A DNA stretch of 64,000 bases from Micromonospora coerulea (GCF_016598485.1 NZ_JAEMUW010000005.1:124001-188000); one strand, 5' to 3'. Positions 1 to 9,409 are shown, counted from the first letter of the stretch. Program-made: numbers and translations. Notes: generated by a model from the letters alone, not told the origin.

Positions 1-286
1 GGCCCGGCCGCAGGTGATGGTCGACCAGCGGGCGGCCGAGGTGTCGGCGCTGCGCGACCGCACCGACCGCTGCCTGGACCACCGGCTGGGCGCGGCCACC
101 GACGACCTGCGGCACACCCTGGCCCGGCTGCGCGCGCTCTCCCCGGCCGCCACCCTCGACCGCGGGTACGCGATCGTGCAGCGCGCCGACGGCCACGTGG
201 TCCGTGCGGCCGCCGAGGTGGCCAAGGGCGACCCGCTGCGGGTACGCCTCGCCGACGGCGAGCTGGCCGCCACGGTCGACGGCTGA
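1..286 (+). CDS. xseA: Exodeoxyribonuclease VII large subunit, C-terminal fragment
   Basis: This is the last ~95 codons of the large subunit of exonuclease VII, which degrades single-stranded DNA to oligonucleotides in the cytoplasm. The reading frame is already open at base 2, so the start lies outside the window. The visible part has the family's helical tail and the closing beta motif ([13 protein letters not shown], then a short strand ending in DGELAATV). The small-subunit gene follows 72 bases later in the same direction, the usual xseA-xseB order, which makes the identification firm despite the truncation by the window edge. Confidence 0.9.
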   Translation, partial: ARPQVMVDQRAAEVSALRDRTDRCLDHRLGAATDDLRHTLARLRALSPAATLDRGYAIVQRADGHVVRAAAEVAKGDPLRVRLADGELAATVDG

Positions 287-358
287 CGGGTCGCGGGTGG
301 GCCGGCGACGGGCGGACGGGCAACCGGCGGACGGGCGACGGGGAGCGGATGTGGTGGG

Positions 359-580
359 ATGGACGCGATGACTGACGAGAAGAAGGACGAGCGGCTCAGC
401 TACGAGCAGGCCCGCGCCGAGCTGGCGCAGGTGGTCGAGCGGCTGGAGACCGGCGGCACGTCGCTGGAGGAGTCGCTGGCGCTGTGGGAGCGCGGCGAGC
501 GGCTGGCGGACATCTGCCAGCGCTGGCTGGACGGTGCCCGGGCGCGGATCGACGCGGCCCGGGAGCGCGCCGAGGACTGA
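359..580 (+). CDS. xseB: Exodeoxyribonuclease VII small subunit
   Basis: The 73-residue product is the small subunit that forms a coiled-coil complex with XseA. The core reads LSYEQARAELAQVVERLETGG followed by LEESLALWERGERL and a second helix, which is the whole XseB fold. The first ATG (359) is used here because GGGGAGCGG lies about ten bases upstream; a second in-frame ATG at 368 is equally plausible and would shorten the protein by three residues. It is probably co-transcribed with xseA. Confidence 0.93.
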   Translation: MDAMTDEKKDERLSYEQARAELAQVVERLETGGTSLEESLALWERGERLADICQRWLDGARARIDAARERAED

Positions 581-626
581 CCACGCGACGGCGAGACGGC
601 CGCAGCCGCCCCGCCGTCCGGTCGGT

Positions 627-1472
627 TCAGTTGAACAGGTTGTAGAACTCCGGCGGCGCCTCGACGACCTGATCGGCCGGGGGCTTCTGCGCGGCGGTGG
701 CGTTGCCGTAGTCCGAGTACGTGATCTTGATGTCCTGAGCGGCGCTCTGCCCGGCCGCCGGCACCTGGACCACCATCTCGCTGAGCCGGCCCTGCGGGTC
801 CAGCTTCGCGGTGAACGGCACCGACTTCGCCTGCGGGCCGAGCGCCGTGATCACGGTCGGGTCGAGCGAACCGGCCTCGGCGGCCTTGGACACGTCGAGC
901 GTGCCGGCGTACATGCCCTCGCCGGTCTGCCGGACGTCGGTGATCCCCTGGGTCAACACCGCGCTGCCGGCCGGGTCGACCTTCTCGAAGTCGAAGCCGA
1001 GCGCCCGGTTGCCCTTGATCCGGGTCTGGTCGAGGTGCTGGTACTTGCCGAGGTTGAGCTTCTGCACCCCGGGGACGCTGCTGGCCGCCTTGCCGCCCAG
1101 CTCCGCCTTCACCCAGCTGTCCGGCTTGAAGTGGATCAGGTCCAGCTTGATCATCAGGTCGGAGGACGGGTCGCCGATGGTCACCCGCATCTCCGCGCTC
1201 TGGCTGGGTTCGTGCACCTGGCCCTCGGCCGTGGAGCCGGCGCCGGACATGGTGAACCGGAAGTTGCCGTTGCGGATCTCATTCGTGGAGTCCAGCAGCG
1301 CCTGCTTGGCGTCACCCGTGCCCGGCGTGGCGCCGCTCGGCGCGATGCTGCCGGAGACGGCGGGGGACGCGGAGGCCCCCGCCTCGCCGGTCCCGGTGCT
1401 GTTGCAGGCGGCCAGGCCAGGAGTGAGCAGCGCTGCGGCGAAAGCGGCCGCGCTGAAGCGTCGAATAATCAC
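627..1472 (-). CDS. LppX/LprAFG-like lipoprotein
   Basis: The 281-residue protein is predicted to be exported and lipid-anchored. The N-terminus has two arginines, a hydrophobic stretch and a lipobox ending LAAC, with Cys23 as the lipidation site. A Ser/Gly/Thr-rich linker follows. The rest is a single beta-rich domain (SWVKAELGGKAA, later NLGKYQHLDQTRIKGN) resembling the mycobacterial LppX/LprG fold that carries lipids across the periplasm. The GTG start at 1472 is chosen because GGAGAGG lies five bases upstream; the frame stays open further 5' but without a signal. The lipid-carrier role is inferred from fold resemblance only. Confidence 0.72.
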   Translation of the reverse strand: MIIRRFSAAAFAAALLTPGLAACNSTGTGEAGASASPAVSGSIAPSGATPGTGDAKQALLDSTNEIRNGNFRFTMSGAGSTAEGQVHEPSQSAEMRVTIGDPSSDLMIKLDLIHFKPDSWVKAELGGKAASSVPGVQKLNLGKYQHLDQTRIKGNRALGFDFEKVDPAGSAVLTQGITDVRQTGEGMYAGTLDVSKAAEAGSLDPTVITALGPQAKSVPFTAKLDPQGRLSEMVVQVPAAGQSAAQDIKITYSDYGNATAAQKPPADQVVEAPPEFYNLFN

Positions 1473-1731
1473 GTGAACCTCTCCAGGTGGTCGTCCGGCC
1501 CACGGAAGCGCCGGAGGCGTCGCACCAGAGCCCTCACGCCGGCTCCGGCGCACGAGCCCTGTCCGGCCGGCACAGCGAGCCGGTGAGCTCGTGCCTCTTC
1601 TGTTCCCTGAAGCGACCTTCCGCAATCCCTGTCCGGTCCACCCGGCCCACGAGGGCGGGCCACGGTCGGGCTCAGCCCTTGAACATCTCGTACGTCTGCT
1701 CGGACGCCTCGACGAGCTGGGTCGCCGGGGG

Positions 1732-2499
1732 TCAGCGGAGGGCGTTGGCGAGCTGGCGCAGCTCGATGTCCCCGGCGTCACCGACCACGATCACCGTACG
1801 GGTCGGTTCGAGCAGCACCAACGCCTGCTGGTTGCCCCGGGCGGTGTAGCGCTGCCAGCTCCCGCCCGGCAGGTCGGCGGTGCCCTGCGGCTGGCCGCCG
1901 CTGAGCTCGGCCGGCAGCAGCTTTTCGGCGGGCACGCTGCTCTGCACGAGCTGGGTGCCACGGCCCTCCGGGGTGAGGTAGCCGATCCGCAGCGTCGCCC
2001 CGGCCGGCTCGGTCTGGTACCGGGCACTGACGGTCCGCCAGCCGGAGCCGAGGTCCGCCGGCGTGCTGACCGGGAAGGCGTTGGCCGCCCGGGCCTGCTC
2101 GACGGCGGGCGCCGGGTCCACGGTGACGGGCTCGTCGCCGCCCAGGAAGCCCCGGTAGAAGGCGAGCAGCAGCGCGATGGGGACCAGCAGCACGAGCAGC
2201 GAGAGCGCCATGTCACGGGGGGACCGCTCGGAGCGCGCCTTCTCCTGCCGGGCCGGCGGCGCGGGCTGGTCGACGGCGGCGGCCGGCTCGCCGCCCACCC
2301 CGCCCGGGCTCAGCCCGTCGGCCGGCTCGACCAGCGCAGGCTCGCCCGCCTCGAGGACCGGCGCGGGCCCGGTGGCGGGCTCGACGAGGGCGGTCTCCCG
2401 GACCTCCGGAGACGGCCCGGCGGTCGACGGGACCGGCGGCTGGCCGTCCGGCGGGGTCGCGTCGGCGGGTGCGCGGTCGGCTGGCTGTGCGGCTTCCAC
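1732..2499 (-). CDS. DUF4245 domain membrane protein
   Basis: The predicted 255-residue protein has a long Pro/Ala/Glu-rich cytoplasmic N-terminus, one membrane helix (about residues 97-115, SLLVLLVPIALLLAFY) and an extracytoplasmic domain of about 140 residues. A protein of this type sits beside glpX in many actinobacteria, including M. tuberculosis, and here it is divergent from glpX. The biochemical role is not known. The GTG at 2499 gives a product beginning VEAAQPADR; the frame is open to 2541, so the start could be 14 codons earlier. Confidence 0.75.
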   Translation of the reverse strand: MEAAQPADRAPADATPPDGQPPVPSTAGPSPEVRETALVEPATGPAPVLEAGEPALVEPADGLSPGGVGGEPAAAVDQPAPPARQEKARSERSPRDMALSLLVLLVPIALLLAFYRGFLGGDEPVTVDPAPAVEQARAANAFPVSTPADLGSGWRTVSARYQTEPAGATLRIGYLTPEGRGTQLVQSSVPAEKLLPAELSGGQPQGTADLPGGSWQRYTARGNQQALVLLEPTRTVIVVGDAGDIELRQLANALR

Positions 2500-2593
2500 C
2501 CACCCATTCTCGCAGCCGCCCGATCGGCGCCGTCGACCCACCGATGCCCCAGCGACTTCGGCCGTCCGCGGGTGGGCGGAGAGCGAACTAGGT

Positions 2594-2619
2594 CACACCC
2601 AACTCGGTTGCCGGGTGTG
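2594..2619. promoter_or_regulatory. Inverted repeat in the glpX divergent promoter region
   Basis: CACACCC (2594-2600) and GGGTGTG (2613-2619) are perfect 7-base arms around 12 bases. The repeat lies between two divergent genes, the DUF4245 gene and glpX, and could be an operator or an RNA hairpin. No regulator can be named from the sequence. Confidence 0.3.
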
Positions 2620-2796
2620 GGCGGGCGAGTGAAGTGCCGGCTCAGTGCCCCGATCGCCCGGTCGGCGGGAACCCCGCCATCCCCGCCCCGGCCCGGCACG
2701 CCATCGGCGATCGTGTGAGGATCAGCGACAACGCCGGCAGCGGCGGCGGCCGCATCCTGCCGGTCCACCCCGCAACGTCGCGAGGAGGAAGCCGTC

Positions 2797-3828
2797 ATGA
2801 CCAACACCAGGACGCGGATCCCCCAGGATCTCGACCGCAACCTTGCCCTCGACCTGGTCCGGGTCACCGAGGCCGCGGCGATGGCCGCCGGCCGGTGGGT
2901 CGGCCGGGGTGACAAGGAGGGCGGCGACGGCGCAGCCGTCGACGCGATGCGCAAGCTGATCAACTCGATCCAGATGCGTGGCATCGTGGTGATCGGCGAG
3001 GGCGAGAAGGACAACGCCCCGATGCTGTTCAACGGCGAGGAGGTCGGCGACGGCACCGGTCCCGAGGTGGACGTGGCGGTGGACCCGGTGGACGGCACCA
3101 CGCTGATGAGCAAGGGCATGCCGAACGCCCTCGCGGTGCTCGCGGTCTCCGAGCGAGGCGCGATGTTCGACCCGAGCGCGGTCTTCTACATGGAGAAGCT
3201 CGCCGTCGGCCCGATGTACGCCGACGTGGTGGACATCAACGCCGGTGCGGCGGAGAACATCCGACGGATCGCCAAGGTCAAGGGCACGGACGTCAGCGAG
3301 GTGACGGTCTGCGTGCTGGACCGGTCCCGCCACGACGAGCTGGTCAGGCAAATCCGCCGGACCGGGGCGGGCATCCGCTTCATCTCCGACGGCGACATCG
3401 CCGGCTCGATCGCCGCGGCCCGGGGCGAGTCCGACGTCGACGTGCTGATGGGCATCGGCGGCACGCCGGAGGGCATCATCTCCGCCTGCGCGCTCAAGTG
3501 CATGGGCGGGGCGATGCAGGCCAAGCTCTGGCCCCGCGACGACCAGGAGCGGGAGAAGGCGCTCGCCGCCGGGCACGACCTGGACCGGGTGCTGCTCACC
3601 GACGACCTGGTCACCGGGGACAACTGCTTCTTCGTGGCGACCGGGGTCACCTCCGGCGACCTGCTGCGCGGCGTCCGCTACCGGGCGGGTGGGGCGTACA
3701 CGCAGTCGATCGTGATGCGGTCCAAGAGCGGCACGATCCGGGTGATCGACTCGTACCACCGGCTGGAGAAGCTCGCCCTCTACTCGGCCGTCGACTTCGA
3801 CGGCCGGCCGCTGGCCGAGCAGGAGTGA
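2797..3828 (+). CDS. glpX: Class II fructose-1,6-bisphosphatase
   Basis: This cytoplasmic enzyme of 343 residues hydrolyses fructose-1,6-bisphosphate to fructose-6-phosphate, the gluconeogenic step that most actinobacteria perform only with the class II enzyme. The metal-site motifs of the family are present: GEGEKD at about residues 67-72 and DPVDGTT at 96-102, followed by the GGTPEG segment. Length is normal. GAGGAGG sits eight bases before the ATG, a strong ribosome site. The last codons overlap the start of the next gene, so the two are translationally linked. Confidence 0.97.
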   Translation: MTNTRTRIPQDLDRNLALDLVRVTEAAAMAAGRWVGRGDKEGGDGAAVDAMRKLINSIQMRGIVVIGEGEKDNAPMLFNGEEVGDGTGPEVDVAVDPVDGTTLMSKGMPNALAVLAVSERGAMFDPSAVFYMEKLAVGPMYADVVDINAGAAENIRRIAKVKGTDVSEVTVCVLDRSRHDELVRQIRRTGAGIRFISDGDIAGSIAAARGESDVDVLMGIGGTPEGIISACALKCMGGAMQAKLWPRDDQEREKALAAGHDLDRVLLTDDLVTGDNCFFVATGVTSGDLLRGVRYRAGGAYTQSIVMRSKSGTIRVIDSYHRLEKLALYSAVDFDGRPLAEQE

Positions 3829-4796
3829 GCCTGGTCGGGACGGCGGCGCCCCCCACGCTGCCGACCCCGCGGCGGATCGCCGGCGTCGGGCTGGCCACCG
3901 CCTCCGGGGTCGCGGTGGCCGTCCAGTCCCGGATCAACGGCGAGTTGGGCGTACGGCTGGCCGACGGGTTCGCCGCCGCGGTGGTCTCGTTCGGCCTGGG
4001 CCTGCTGGTGCTGCTGATGCTGGTCCCCGCCACGCCGGGCGGCCGGCGGGGCCTGGCCGCGTTGCGGGCGGCGCTGGCCGAGGGGTCGCTGCGGCCGTGG
4101 CAGTGCCTGGGCGGCGTGTGCGGCGCGTTCCTGGTGGCCACCCAGGGCCTGACCATCGGCACGCTCGGCGTCGCCCTCTTCACCGTGGCCGTGGTCGCCG
4201 GCCAGTCCGGCAGCGGCCTGCTGGTGGACCGGGCCGGCATCGGGCCGACCGGCCGGCAGCCGGTGACCCCGAACCGGTTGATCGGCGCGGTGCTCACCGT
4301 GCTGGCGGTGCTGCTCGCGGTGGGTGACCGGCTCGGCGACCCGGGCGCCCTGGCGCTGGCGCTGCTGCCGCTGCTGGCCGGGGTGGGCATCGCCTGGCAG
4401 CAGGCGGTGAACGGGCGGGTGCGCGGGGCCGCCGGCAGCGCCCTGGCCGCCACCCTGGTCAACTTCGCGGTGGGCACGGGGGCCCTGCTGGTCGCCCTGG
4501 CGATCGACGTGGCGGTCCGCGGCCGCCCGAGCGGCGACTTCCCGTCAGAGCCGTGGCTCTACCTGGGCGGTCCGATCGGCATCGTGTTCATCGCGCTGGC
4601 CGCCGCCATCGTCCGCTTCACCGGGGTGCTGCTGCTGGGGCTGGCCACCATCGCCGGGCAGATCGTCGGCGCCGTACTGCTGGATCTGATCCTGCCGACC
4701 GCGGCCTCGCATCCCGGGCCGACCACCCTGCTCGGCGCGGCACTGACCCTGGTCGCGGTCCTGATCGCGGCGCTCGGGCCGGCACCGCGCCGCTGA
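3825..4796 (+). CDS. DMT-superfamily YdcZ-type membrane transporter
   Basis: The 323-residue protein has about ten hydrophobic helices in two similar halves. The first begins with the YdcZ signature [12 protein letters not shown] and the second with [13 protein letters not shown]. YdcZ proteins belong to the drug/metabolite transporter superfamily; the substrate is unknown. The GTG start overlaps the glpX stop by four bases (GTGA), which implies coupling with glpX, although no functional link is established. Full-length two-domain form. Confidence 0.8.
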   Translation: MSLVGTAAPPTLPTPRRIAGVGLATASGVAVAVQSRINGELGVRLADGFAAAVVSFGLGLLVLLMLVPATPGGRRGLAALRAALAEGSLRPWQCLGGVCGAFLVATQGLTIGTLGVALFTVAVVAGQSGSGLLVDRAGIGPTGRQPVTPNRLIGAVLTVLAVLLAVGDRLGDPGALALALLPLLAGVGIAWQQAVNGRVRGAAGSALAATLVNFAVGTGALLVALAIDVAVRGRPSGDFPSEPWLYLGGPIGIVFIALAAAIVRFTGVLLLGLATIAGQIVGAVLLDLILPTAASHPGPTTLLGAALTLVAVLIAALGPAPRR

Positions 4797-4839
4797 CGCC
4801 CGCCGGGGGTCGGCGGGCGTCGCGGCCAGCGGCGGCCGG

Positions 4840-5757
4840 TCAGCGGCGCAGCGCGGCCACGGTCTCGGCGAGGGAGCGGTCCAGCGGGGTCGGCTCGACG
4901 CCGAGGACGTCGGTCGCCGCGCGGGACTCGAGCAGGTAGGGCCGGTCGAACTGGTAGGCGGTCTCGCGCAGCTCGCGGGCGAGCGGGTTGACCAGGCCGC
5001 CGAGCCAGAGCACCGGGTAGGGCATCCGGGTCAGCTTGGGCGCCGGGGCGCCGGCCAGGGCCGCCGCCCGGGTGGCCAGCTCCCGCATCGGCACGGCGGG
5101 CGCGCTGGGCACGTGCCAGGCCCGCCCCCAGGCCCGCGGGTCGGTGGCGGCGGCGACCAGGGTACGGGCGACGTCGTCGATGTACGTCCAGCTGTGCGGG
5201 GCGTCCCAGTCGACCGGCAGGAAGACCCGCTGCCCGGCGAGCACCCGGGGCAGCACCAGCATCGGCAGGGAGGTCGCCCCGGCCCCCAGGTAGTCGGAGC
5301 CGCGCACCTCGGTGACCCGGGCCCGCCCGGCCCGATGGGCGGCGAGCGCGTCGGCCCACATCCGGTTCCGCACCCGCCCCTTGACGCCGCGGGCGGCCAG
5401 CGGGGTGTCCTCGGTCATCGGTCCGTCGACCGGGCCGTAGCCGTAGAGGTTGCCGACGGTGGCGAGCACGGCGCCGCTGCGCTCGGCGGCGGTGAGCAGC
5501 GCCGCGGCGAGCGGAGGCCAGTCGGTGGGCCAGCGGTGGTACGCCGGGTTGGCGCAGTTGTGCAGGGCGTCGGCGCCCTCGGCCAGTGCCGTCAGCCGGT
5601 CGGCGTCGGCGGCGTCGGCGGCGACCCGCTCGATCGCGGGGTGCTCGGGCCCGGCGCCCCGGCGGGTCACCACCCGCACGCGGTCGCCGCGCTGGGTGAG
5701 GAGCCGGGCGGTGGCGGTGCCGACCGGGCCGGCGCCGACGATGACGTGCAGGGCCAT
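4840..5757 (-). CDS. NAD-dependent epimerase/dehydratase family protein
   Basis: The 305-residue protein is an atypical or extended short-chain dehydrogenase. A Rossmann nucleotide-binding loop (GAGPVGTATARLL) lies at residues 8-20, and the mid-domain segment NLYGYGPVDGPMTEDTP is characteristic of the epimerase branch. The substrate cannot be read. The gene is divergent from a TetR regulator across a 145-base gap carrying two copies of a palindrome, so it is probably the regulator's target. The ATG start is preceded by AAAGGCGGC. Confidence 0.78.
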   Translation of the reverse strand: MALHVIVGAGPVGTATARLLTQRGDRVRVVTRRGAGPEHPAIERVAADAADADRLTALAEGADALHNCANPAYHRWPTDWPPLAAALLTAAERSGAVLATVGNLYGYGPVDGPMTEDTPLAARGVKGRVRNRMWADALAAHRAGRARVTEVRGSDYLGAGATSLPMLVLPRVLAGQRVFLPVDWDAPHSWTYIDDVARTLVAAATDPRAWGRAWHVPSAPAVPMRELATRAAALAGAPAPKLTRMPYPVLWLGGLVNPLARELRETAYQFDRPYLLESRAATDVLGVEPTPLDRSLAETVAALRR

Positions 5758-5790
5758 GGGAGGCCGCCTTTCGAATCAGGGATCCGATGA

Positions 5791-5862
5791 GAGAGCACTG
5801 CTCTCGTCGAGGACGGGACCAGCATGGCGCATCCCGCACCGTCTCGTCAAGAGCAGTGCTCT
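5791..5862. promoter_or_regulatory. Paired TetR-type operators between divergent genes
   Basis: Two near-identical palindromes share the core AGAGCA-N-TGCTCT. The first, GAGAGCACTGCTCTC, spans 5791-5805 and is perfect. The second, AGAGCAGTGCTCT, spans 5850-5862. Their centres are 58 bases apart. They fill the gap between the epimerase-like gene and the TetR gene, the usual arrangement for autoregulation plus control of the divergent target. Confidence 0.65.
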
Positions 5863-5902
5863 CTGTTTTGATTGGCGCTCTCACTCGTGGCAGAGTGGGG
5901 AC

Positions 5903-6601
5903 ATGGTCGCTCCCTCCCTGCGGGCCCGGGTCCGGGCCGGAATGCTCGACGAGATCAAGACGGTGGCCCGCCGCCACCTCGACACCGACGGCGCCAACCT
6001 CTCGCTACGGGCGGTCGCGCGCGACATGGGCATGGTGTCCTCGGCGATCTACCGCTACTTCCCCAGCCGCGACGACCTGCTGACCGCGCTGATCCTGGAG
6101 GCGTACGACGCCCTCGGCGAGGCGGTGGAGGCGGCCGACCGGGCCGTCGCCCGGGACGACCTGCGCGGGCGCTGGCACGCCGTGTGCCGGGCCGCCCGGG
6201 CCTGGGCGCTCGCCCACCCCGCCGAGTACGCCCTGCTCTACGGCAGCCCCGTCCCCGGGTACGCGGCTCCCGACGACACGGTCGGGCCGGCCCAGCGTCC
6301 CCCGATCGTGCTGGTCGGCATCCTCCACGACGGACTGGCCACCGGCCGGCTCACCCCACCGCCCGACGAGGAGCTGCCCGACCCGCTGCGCGAGGACCTG
6401 GCGGAGATCGCCGCCGGCCTGTACCCGGGCATGCCCGAGGCGCTGCTGGCCCGCGGCATGGCCGGCTGGACCCAGCTGTTCGGGCTGATCAGCTTCGAGC
6501 TCTTCGGCCGGATCAACCGGTCGCTCCCGCACCGGGACGAGTACTTCGACCACCAGACCGCCCTGATGGCCGACGTGATCGGCCTGCCCCGCTCACCCTG
6601 A
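5903..6601 (+). CDS. TetR/AcrR family transcriptional regulator
   Basis: The 232-residue repressor has an N-terminal helix-turn-helix at about residues 30-52 (LSLRAVARDMGMVSSAIYRYFPSRDDLL), typical of TetR proteins, and an all-helical C-terminal ligand domain of the WHG type that ends in the dimer helices. It is divergent from the epimerase-like gene, and both probably respond to it through the palindromes at 5791-5862. The start is the ATG at 5903; the frame continues upstream but only through the operator region. Confidence 0.92.
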   Translation: MVAPSLRARVRAGMLDEIKTVARRHLDTDGANLSLRAVARDMGMVSSAIYRYFPSRDDLLTALILEAYDALGEAVEAADRAVARDDLRGRWHAVCRAARAWALAHPAEYALLYGSPVPGYAAPDDTVGPAQRPPIVLVGILHDGLATGRLTPPPDEELPDPLREDLAEIAAGLYPGMPEALLARGMAGWTQLFGLISFELFGRINRSLPHRDEYFDHQTALMADVIGLPRSP

Positions 6602-6649
6602 CCCGACCCCGGCCGGTCCGGCGCTGCCGCGACGGCGGAAGCCGCGGCG

Positions 6650-7618
6650 TCAGCCGGCGTCGGAGGAATGGCCCGGGAAGAGGTGGGCGGTCGGGTCGAT
6701 CGCCACGGCCGCGTTGTTCACCGCCGTGGCCGCCTCGCCGAAGCCGGTGGCGATCAGCCGGACCTTGCCCGGGTACTCGGTGATGTCCCCGGCGGCGAAG
6801 ACCCGGGGCAGGTTCGTGGCCATCGCGCTGTCCACCACGATGTGCCGGCGGTCCAGGCGCAACCCCCACTCCGCCAGCGGGCCCAGGTCGGCGGTGAAGC
6901 CGAGCGCCGCGATGACGCTGTCCACCGCCAGCGTCTCCGCCGCGCCGCCCCGCGCGACGATCTCCGCACCGGTCACCCGGTCCTCCCCGTACAGCCGGGT
7001 CACTTCGGCGTTGACCACCACCCGGACCGGCAGCGCCAGCACCCGGGACACGGTCGCCGCGTGCGCGCGGAACCGCTCCCGGCGGTGCACCAGCGTCACC
7101 GACCGGGCCAGCGGCTGGAGGGCCAGGGCCCAGTCGAAGGCCGAGTCACCGCCACCGACGATGAGCACGTCCCGGCCGGCCAGCTCGGCCGGCTGCGGTA
7201 CGAAGTAGGCGATCCCGGCGCCGACGAAGCTCTCCGCGGCCGGCAGCGGCCGGGGCGTGAAGCTGCCCAGCCCGCCGGTGATGAGCACCGCCCCGCAACC
7301 GAGCTGCTCGCCCCCGGCGAGCCCGAGCACCGGCTGCCCGTCAACGTAGGAGAGCTTCTCCGCCCGGGTGCCGAGCAGGTACGCCGGCGCGTACGGCGCC
7401 GCCTGGGCGACCAGGTTCGCCACCAGATCCCGCCCCTTGACGGCCGGGAACCCGGCGACGTCGAGGATCAGCTTCTCCGGGTACATCGCGGTGACCTGGC
7501 CGCCCGGCTCGGGCAGCGCGTCGATCACCGCCACGGAGAGCCCCCGGAACCCGGCGTAGTACGCGGCGAACAGCCCGGCCGGGCCGGCCCCGATCACGGC
7601 GACATCGACCTCGCGCAT
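6650..7618 (-). CDS. Thioredoxin-reductase-like ferredoxin-NADP reductase
   Basis: The 322-residue flavoprotein has an N-terminal FAD loop (GAGPAGLFAAYYAG, residues 10-23), a central NADPH loop (GGGDSAFDWALALQ) and the terminal FAD motif (RVFAAGDITEYPGK). The CxxC redox pair of true thioredoxin reductases is missing: the position that normally reads CATC is occupied by the GGDSAFDW segment. That fits the thioredoxin-reductase-like ferredoxin/flavodoxin-NADP reductases. It probably transfers electrons between NADPH and a ferredoxin encoded elsewhere. It stands alone. Confidence 0.82.
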   Translation of the reverse strand: MREVDVAVIGAGPAGLFAAYYAGFRGLSVAVIDALPEPGGQVTAMYPEKLILDVAGFPAVKGRDLVANLVAQAAPYAPAYLLGTRAEKLSYVDGQPVLGLAGGEQLGCGAVLITGGLGSFTPRPLPAAESFVGAGIAYFVPQPAELAGRDVLIVGGGDSAFDWALALQPLARSVTLVHRRERFRAHAATVSRVLALPVRVVVNAEVTRLYGEDRVTGAEIVARGGAAETLAVDSVIAALGFTADLGPLAEWGLRLDRRHIVVDSAMATNLPRVFAAGDITEYPGKVRLIATGFGEAATAVNNAAVAIDPTAHLFPGHSSDAG

Positions 7619-7732
7619 CGCGTACCGTCACTTTCGCCTCACGGATCAAGGTGTGCTGATGCCGACGGTAGGCGGGCGGGTGCCGGCGGGCAAGCAGGTC
7701 CCATGACCCGTTCGGACGGCCCTGCCGGCCGG

Positions 7733-8386
7733 TCAGGGCAGGGTGAGCGGCGACTCCGACTGCGACTGCGGCAGCTCGGTGCGACGCCGGAACAGGATCG
7801 CCGCCACGATCCCGCCGAGCAGCCCGAACAGGTGACCCTGCCAGGAGATCCGCTCGTCGGTGGGGAGGATGCCGAGCAGTTGCCAGCCGTAGAGCAGGCC
7901 GACCAGCAGCACCACCGCCACGTTCCACCAGCTCCGCTCGACGACGCCCCGGGTGAGCAGGATGCCCAGGTAACCGAAGATGACGCCGCTGGCGCCAACC
8001 ACCACCGAGTGGGGCGAGCCGGTGAACCAGACGCCCAACCCGCTGACCAGGATGATCATCAGCGTGGACCAGAGGAAGCGGCGGGTGCCGGCGGCGAGCA
8101 CGAAGGTGCCGAGCAGGATCAGTGGGACGCTGTTGCTGTAGAGGTGGTTGAAGTCGGCGTGCAGGAACGGCGAGAAGAAGACGCCGTCCAGCCCCTGGAT
8201 CCGGCGCGGGATGATTCCCGCCGCCAGGTCGAGGTCGGCGTGCAGCCCGACGTCGAGGCCCTCGATGAGGAAGAGCACCGGCACGACCGCGCACATCGCG
8301 ACGAAGGCCCGGCCCAGCGAGGCGTAGAACGCTTCGGTGCCGAACCGGTGGGGATCGCCGCCCGTCGGGCCGCCGCGCCAGGTCAC
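7733..8386 (-). CDS. Rhomboid family intramembrane serine protease
   Basis: The 217-residue polytopic membrane protein has six or seven helices. The catalytic dyad is visible as Ser133 in GASGVIFG and His185 in SWQGHLFG, and the HxxxN-like segment HADFNHLYSN lies in the second helix. It cleaves membrane-spanning substrates; its targets are unknown. The start is uncertain. The GTG at 8386 is preferred because an ATG at 8479 would lie inside the terminator hairpin of the upstream gene. Confidence 0.85.
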   Translation of the reverse strand: MTWRGGPTGGDPHRFGTEAFYASLGRAFVAMCAVVPVLFLIEGLDVGLHADLDLAAGIIPRRIQGLDGVFFSPFLHADFNHLYSNSVPLILLGTFVLAAGTRRFLWSTLMIILVSGLGVWFTGSPHSVVVGASGVIFGYLGILLTRGVVERSWWNVAVVLLVGLLYGWQLLGILPTDERISWQGHLFGLLGGIVAAILFRRRTELPQSQSESPLTLP

Positions 8387-8454
8387 GTACCCATGGCTAT
8401 CAGCAATCGCGACAGACCGCCACCCGTGGGGGCGAGTCCCGCCCGAACACGACT

Positions 8455-8484
8455 GCGGGGTGCGCGGATTTCCGCACACCCCGC
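8455..8484 (-). terminator. Terminator hairpin after the transglycosylase gene
   Basis: Two 14-base arms (8455-8468 and 8471-8484) pair with one mismatch around a two-base turn, forming a very stable GC-rich stem. It lies 17 bases beyond the stop of the transglycosylase gene, in the position of an intrinsic terminator. No U tract follows, as is common in actinomycetes. Confidence 0.6.
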
Positions 8485-8500
8485 CGTCGTCAGCGTCGGA

Positions 8501-9187
8501 TCAGTACCAGCCGGTGCTCTGCGAGTGCGACCAGGCGCCGCACGGATCGTCGTACCGGCCTTCGATGTAGCCGAGCCCCCACTTGATCTGGGTGGCCGGG
8601 TTGGTCTTCCAGTCGTCGGCTACCGTGGCCATCTTGCTGCCCGGCAGCGCCTGCGGGATCCCGTACGCGCCGGAGCTGGAGTTGTAGGCCTTGTGGTTCC
8701 AGCCGCTCTCCTTGGTCCAGAGCTTGTCCAGGCACGGGAACTGGTCGATGCCGAAGCCCGCTTCCAGCATGAGCGCGCAGCCGATCGCCCGGTTGCCGCT
8801 GTACTCCTCGCAGGACGCCGGAATCGGGCCGTCGTACGGCTTGCTGGCAGCCTCCGCCGCCTCCGCCGCCGCGCGCTCCTTCTTCCGGGAGGCCGCCGCG
8901 GCCTCGGCCTCGCGGGCCCGCTGGGCGGCCTCCTTGGCCGCCGCCGCGGCGCGCAGCTTCGCCTGGTACTCGGCGGCGCGCTGGCGGGCCGAGTCCAGCT
9001 GGTGCTCCGCCTGCCGGTCGCGCTGGTACGCGTACTCCGCCTGGTCGACCTCGAGGCCGACCTGCGCGGTCAGGCCCTGTTGCTGGGTTTCCCGGTCTTC
9101 GCCCAGATAGAAGCCGCCGGCAACGCCCACGGAGAGCAGTGCGACAGCGGCCGTACGGGCGCCGAACCGGCTCCACAGCCGACTCAC
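8501..9187 (-). CDS. Secreted lytic-transglycosylase-like protein
   Basis: The 228-residue protein has an N-terminal export or anchor helix (about residues 10-26), a charged Ala/Glu/Arg coiled coil (about 50-115) and a C-terminal lysozyme-like domain. That domain carries the likely catalytic Glu160 in KESGWNHKAYN, then SGAYGIPQALPG and the family's closing GWY. It probably cuts peptidoglycan glycan strands. Four cysteines in the domain suggest disulfides. The GTG at 9187 is preceded by GAAGGGA at good spacing. A long untranslated leader and a CRP-like palindrome lie upstream. Confidence 0.83.
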   Translation of the reverse strand: MSRLWSRFGARTAAVALLSVGVAGGFYLGEDRETQQQGLTAQVGLEVDQAEYAYQRDRQAEHQLDSARQRAAEYQAKLRAAAAAKEAAQRAREAEAAAASRKKERAAAEAAEAASKPYDGPIPASCEEYSGNRAIGCALMLEAGFGIDQFPCLDKLWTKESGWNHKAYNSSSGAYGIPQALPGSKMATVADDWKTNPATQIKWGLGYIEGRYDDPCGAWSHSQSTGWY

Positions 9188-9409
9188 GAAGTGGTCCCTT
9201 CGTCGGGGGCAAGGACACGACGCGACGGATGGCCATCGGGGGCCGCGCCGGCGTCGCGAGCGCCCCGACCCCGCGGTCGCAGCCGACGCACCGGCGTTCA
9301 CCGATCTCCGCCGCCGGGGGGCGAGCGATGACCGACGATCTTCGTGGTGCGTGAGCGCTCGTGGGACACCATCGCGCACAGTGAGGCTGATGGGAAACCA
9401 AGAGGCTGA
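9188..9409 (-). promoter_or_regulatory. Long structured leader of the transglycosylase gene
   Basis: About 220 bases separate the CRP-like palindrome from the GTG start and contain no credible gene. Cell-wall hydrolase genes of actinobacteria are often preceded by cyclic di-AMP (ydaO-type) riboswitches. The transcript strand has a GGTGAACGC followed by GTCGGCTGCGACC that faintly recalls the 3' part of that motif, but the match is not convincing by eye. Confidence 0.2.

Noticed and set aside
6668..9331. An 887-codon plus-strand open frame opposite three minus-strand genes
   Set aside because: It is an in-register antisense shadow caused by high third-position GC. The minus-strand frames carry clear FAD, rhomboid and transglycosylase motifs.
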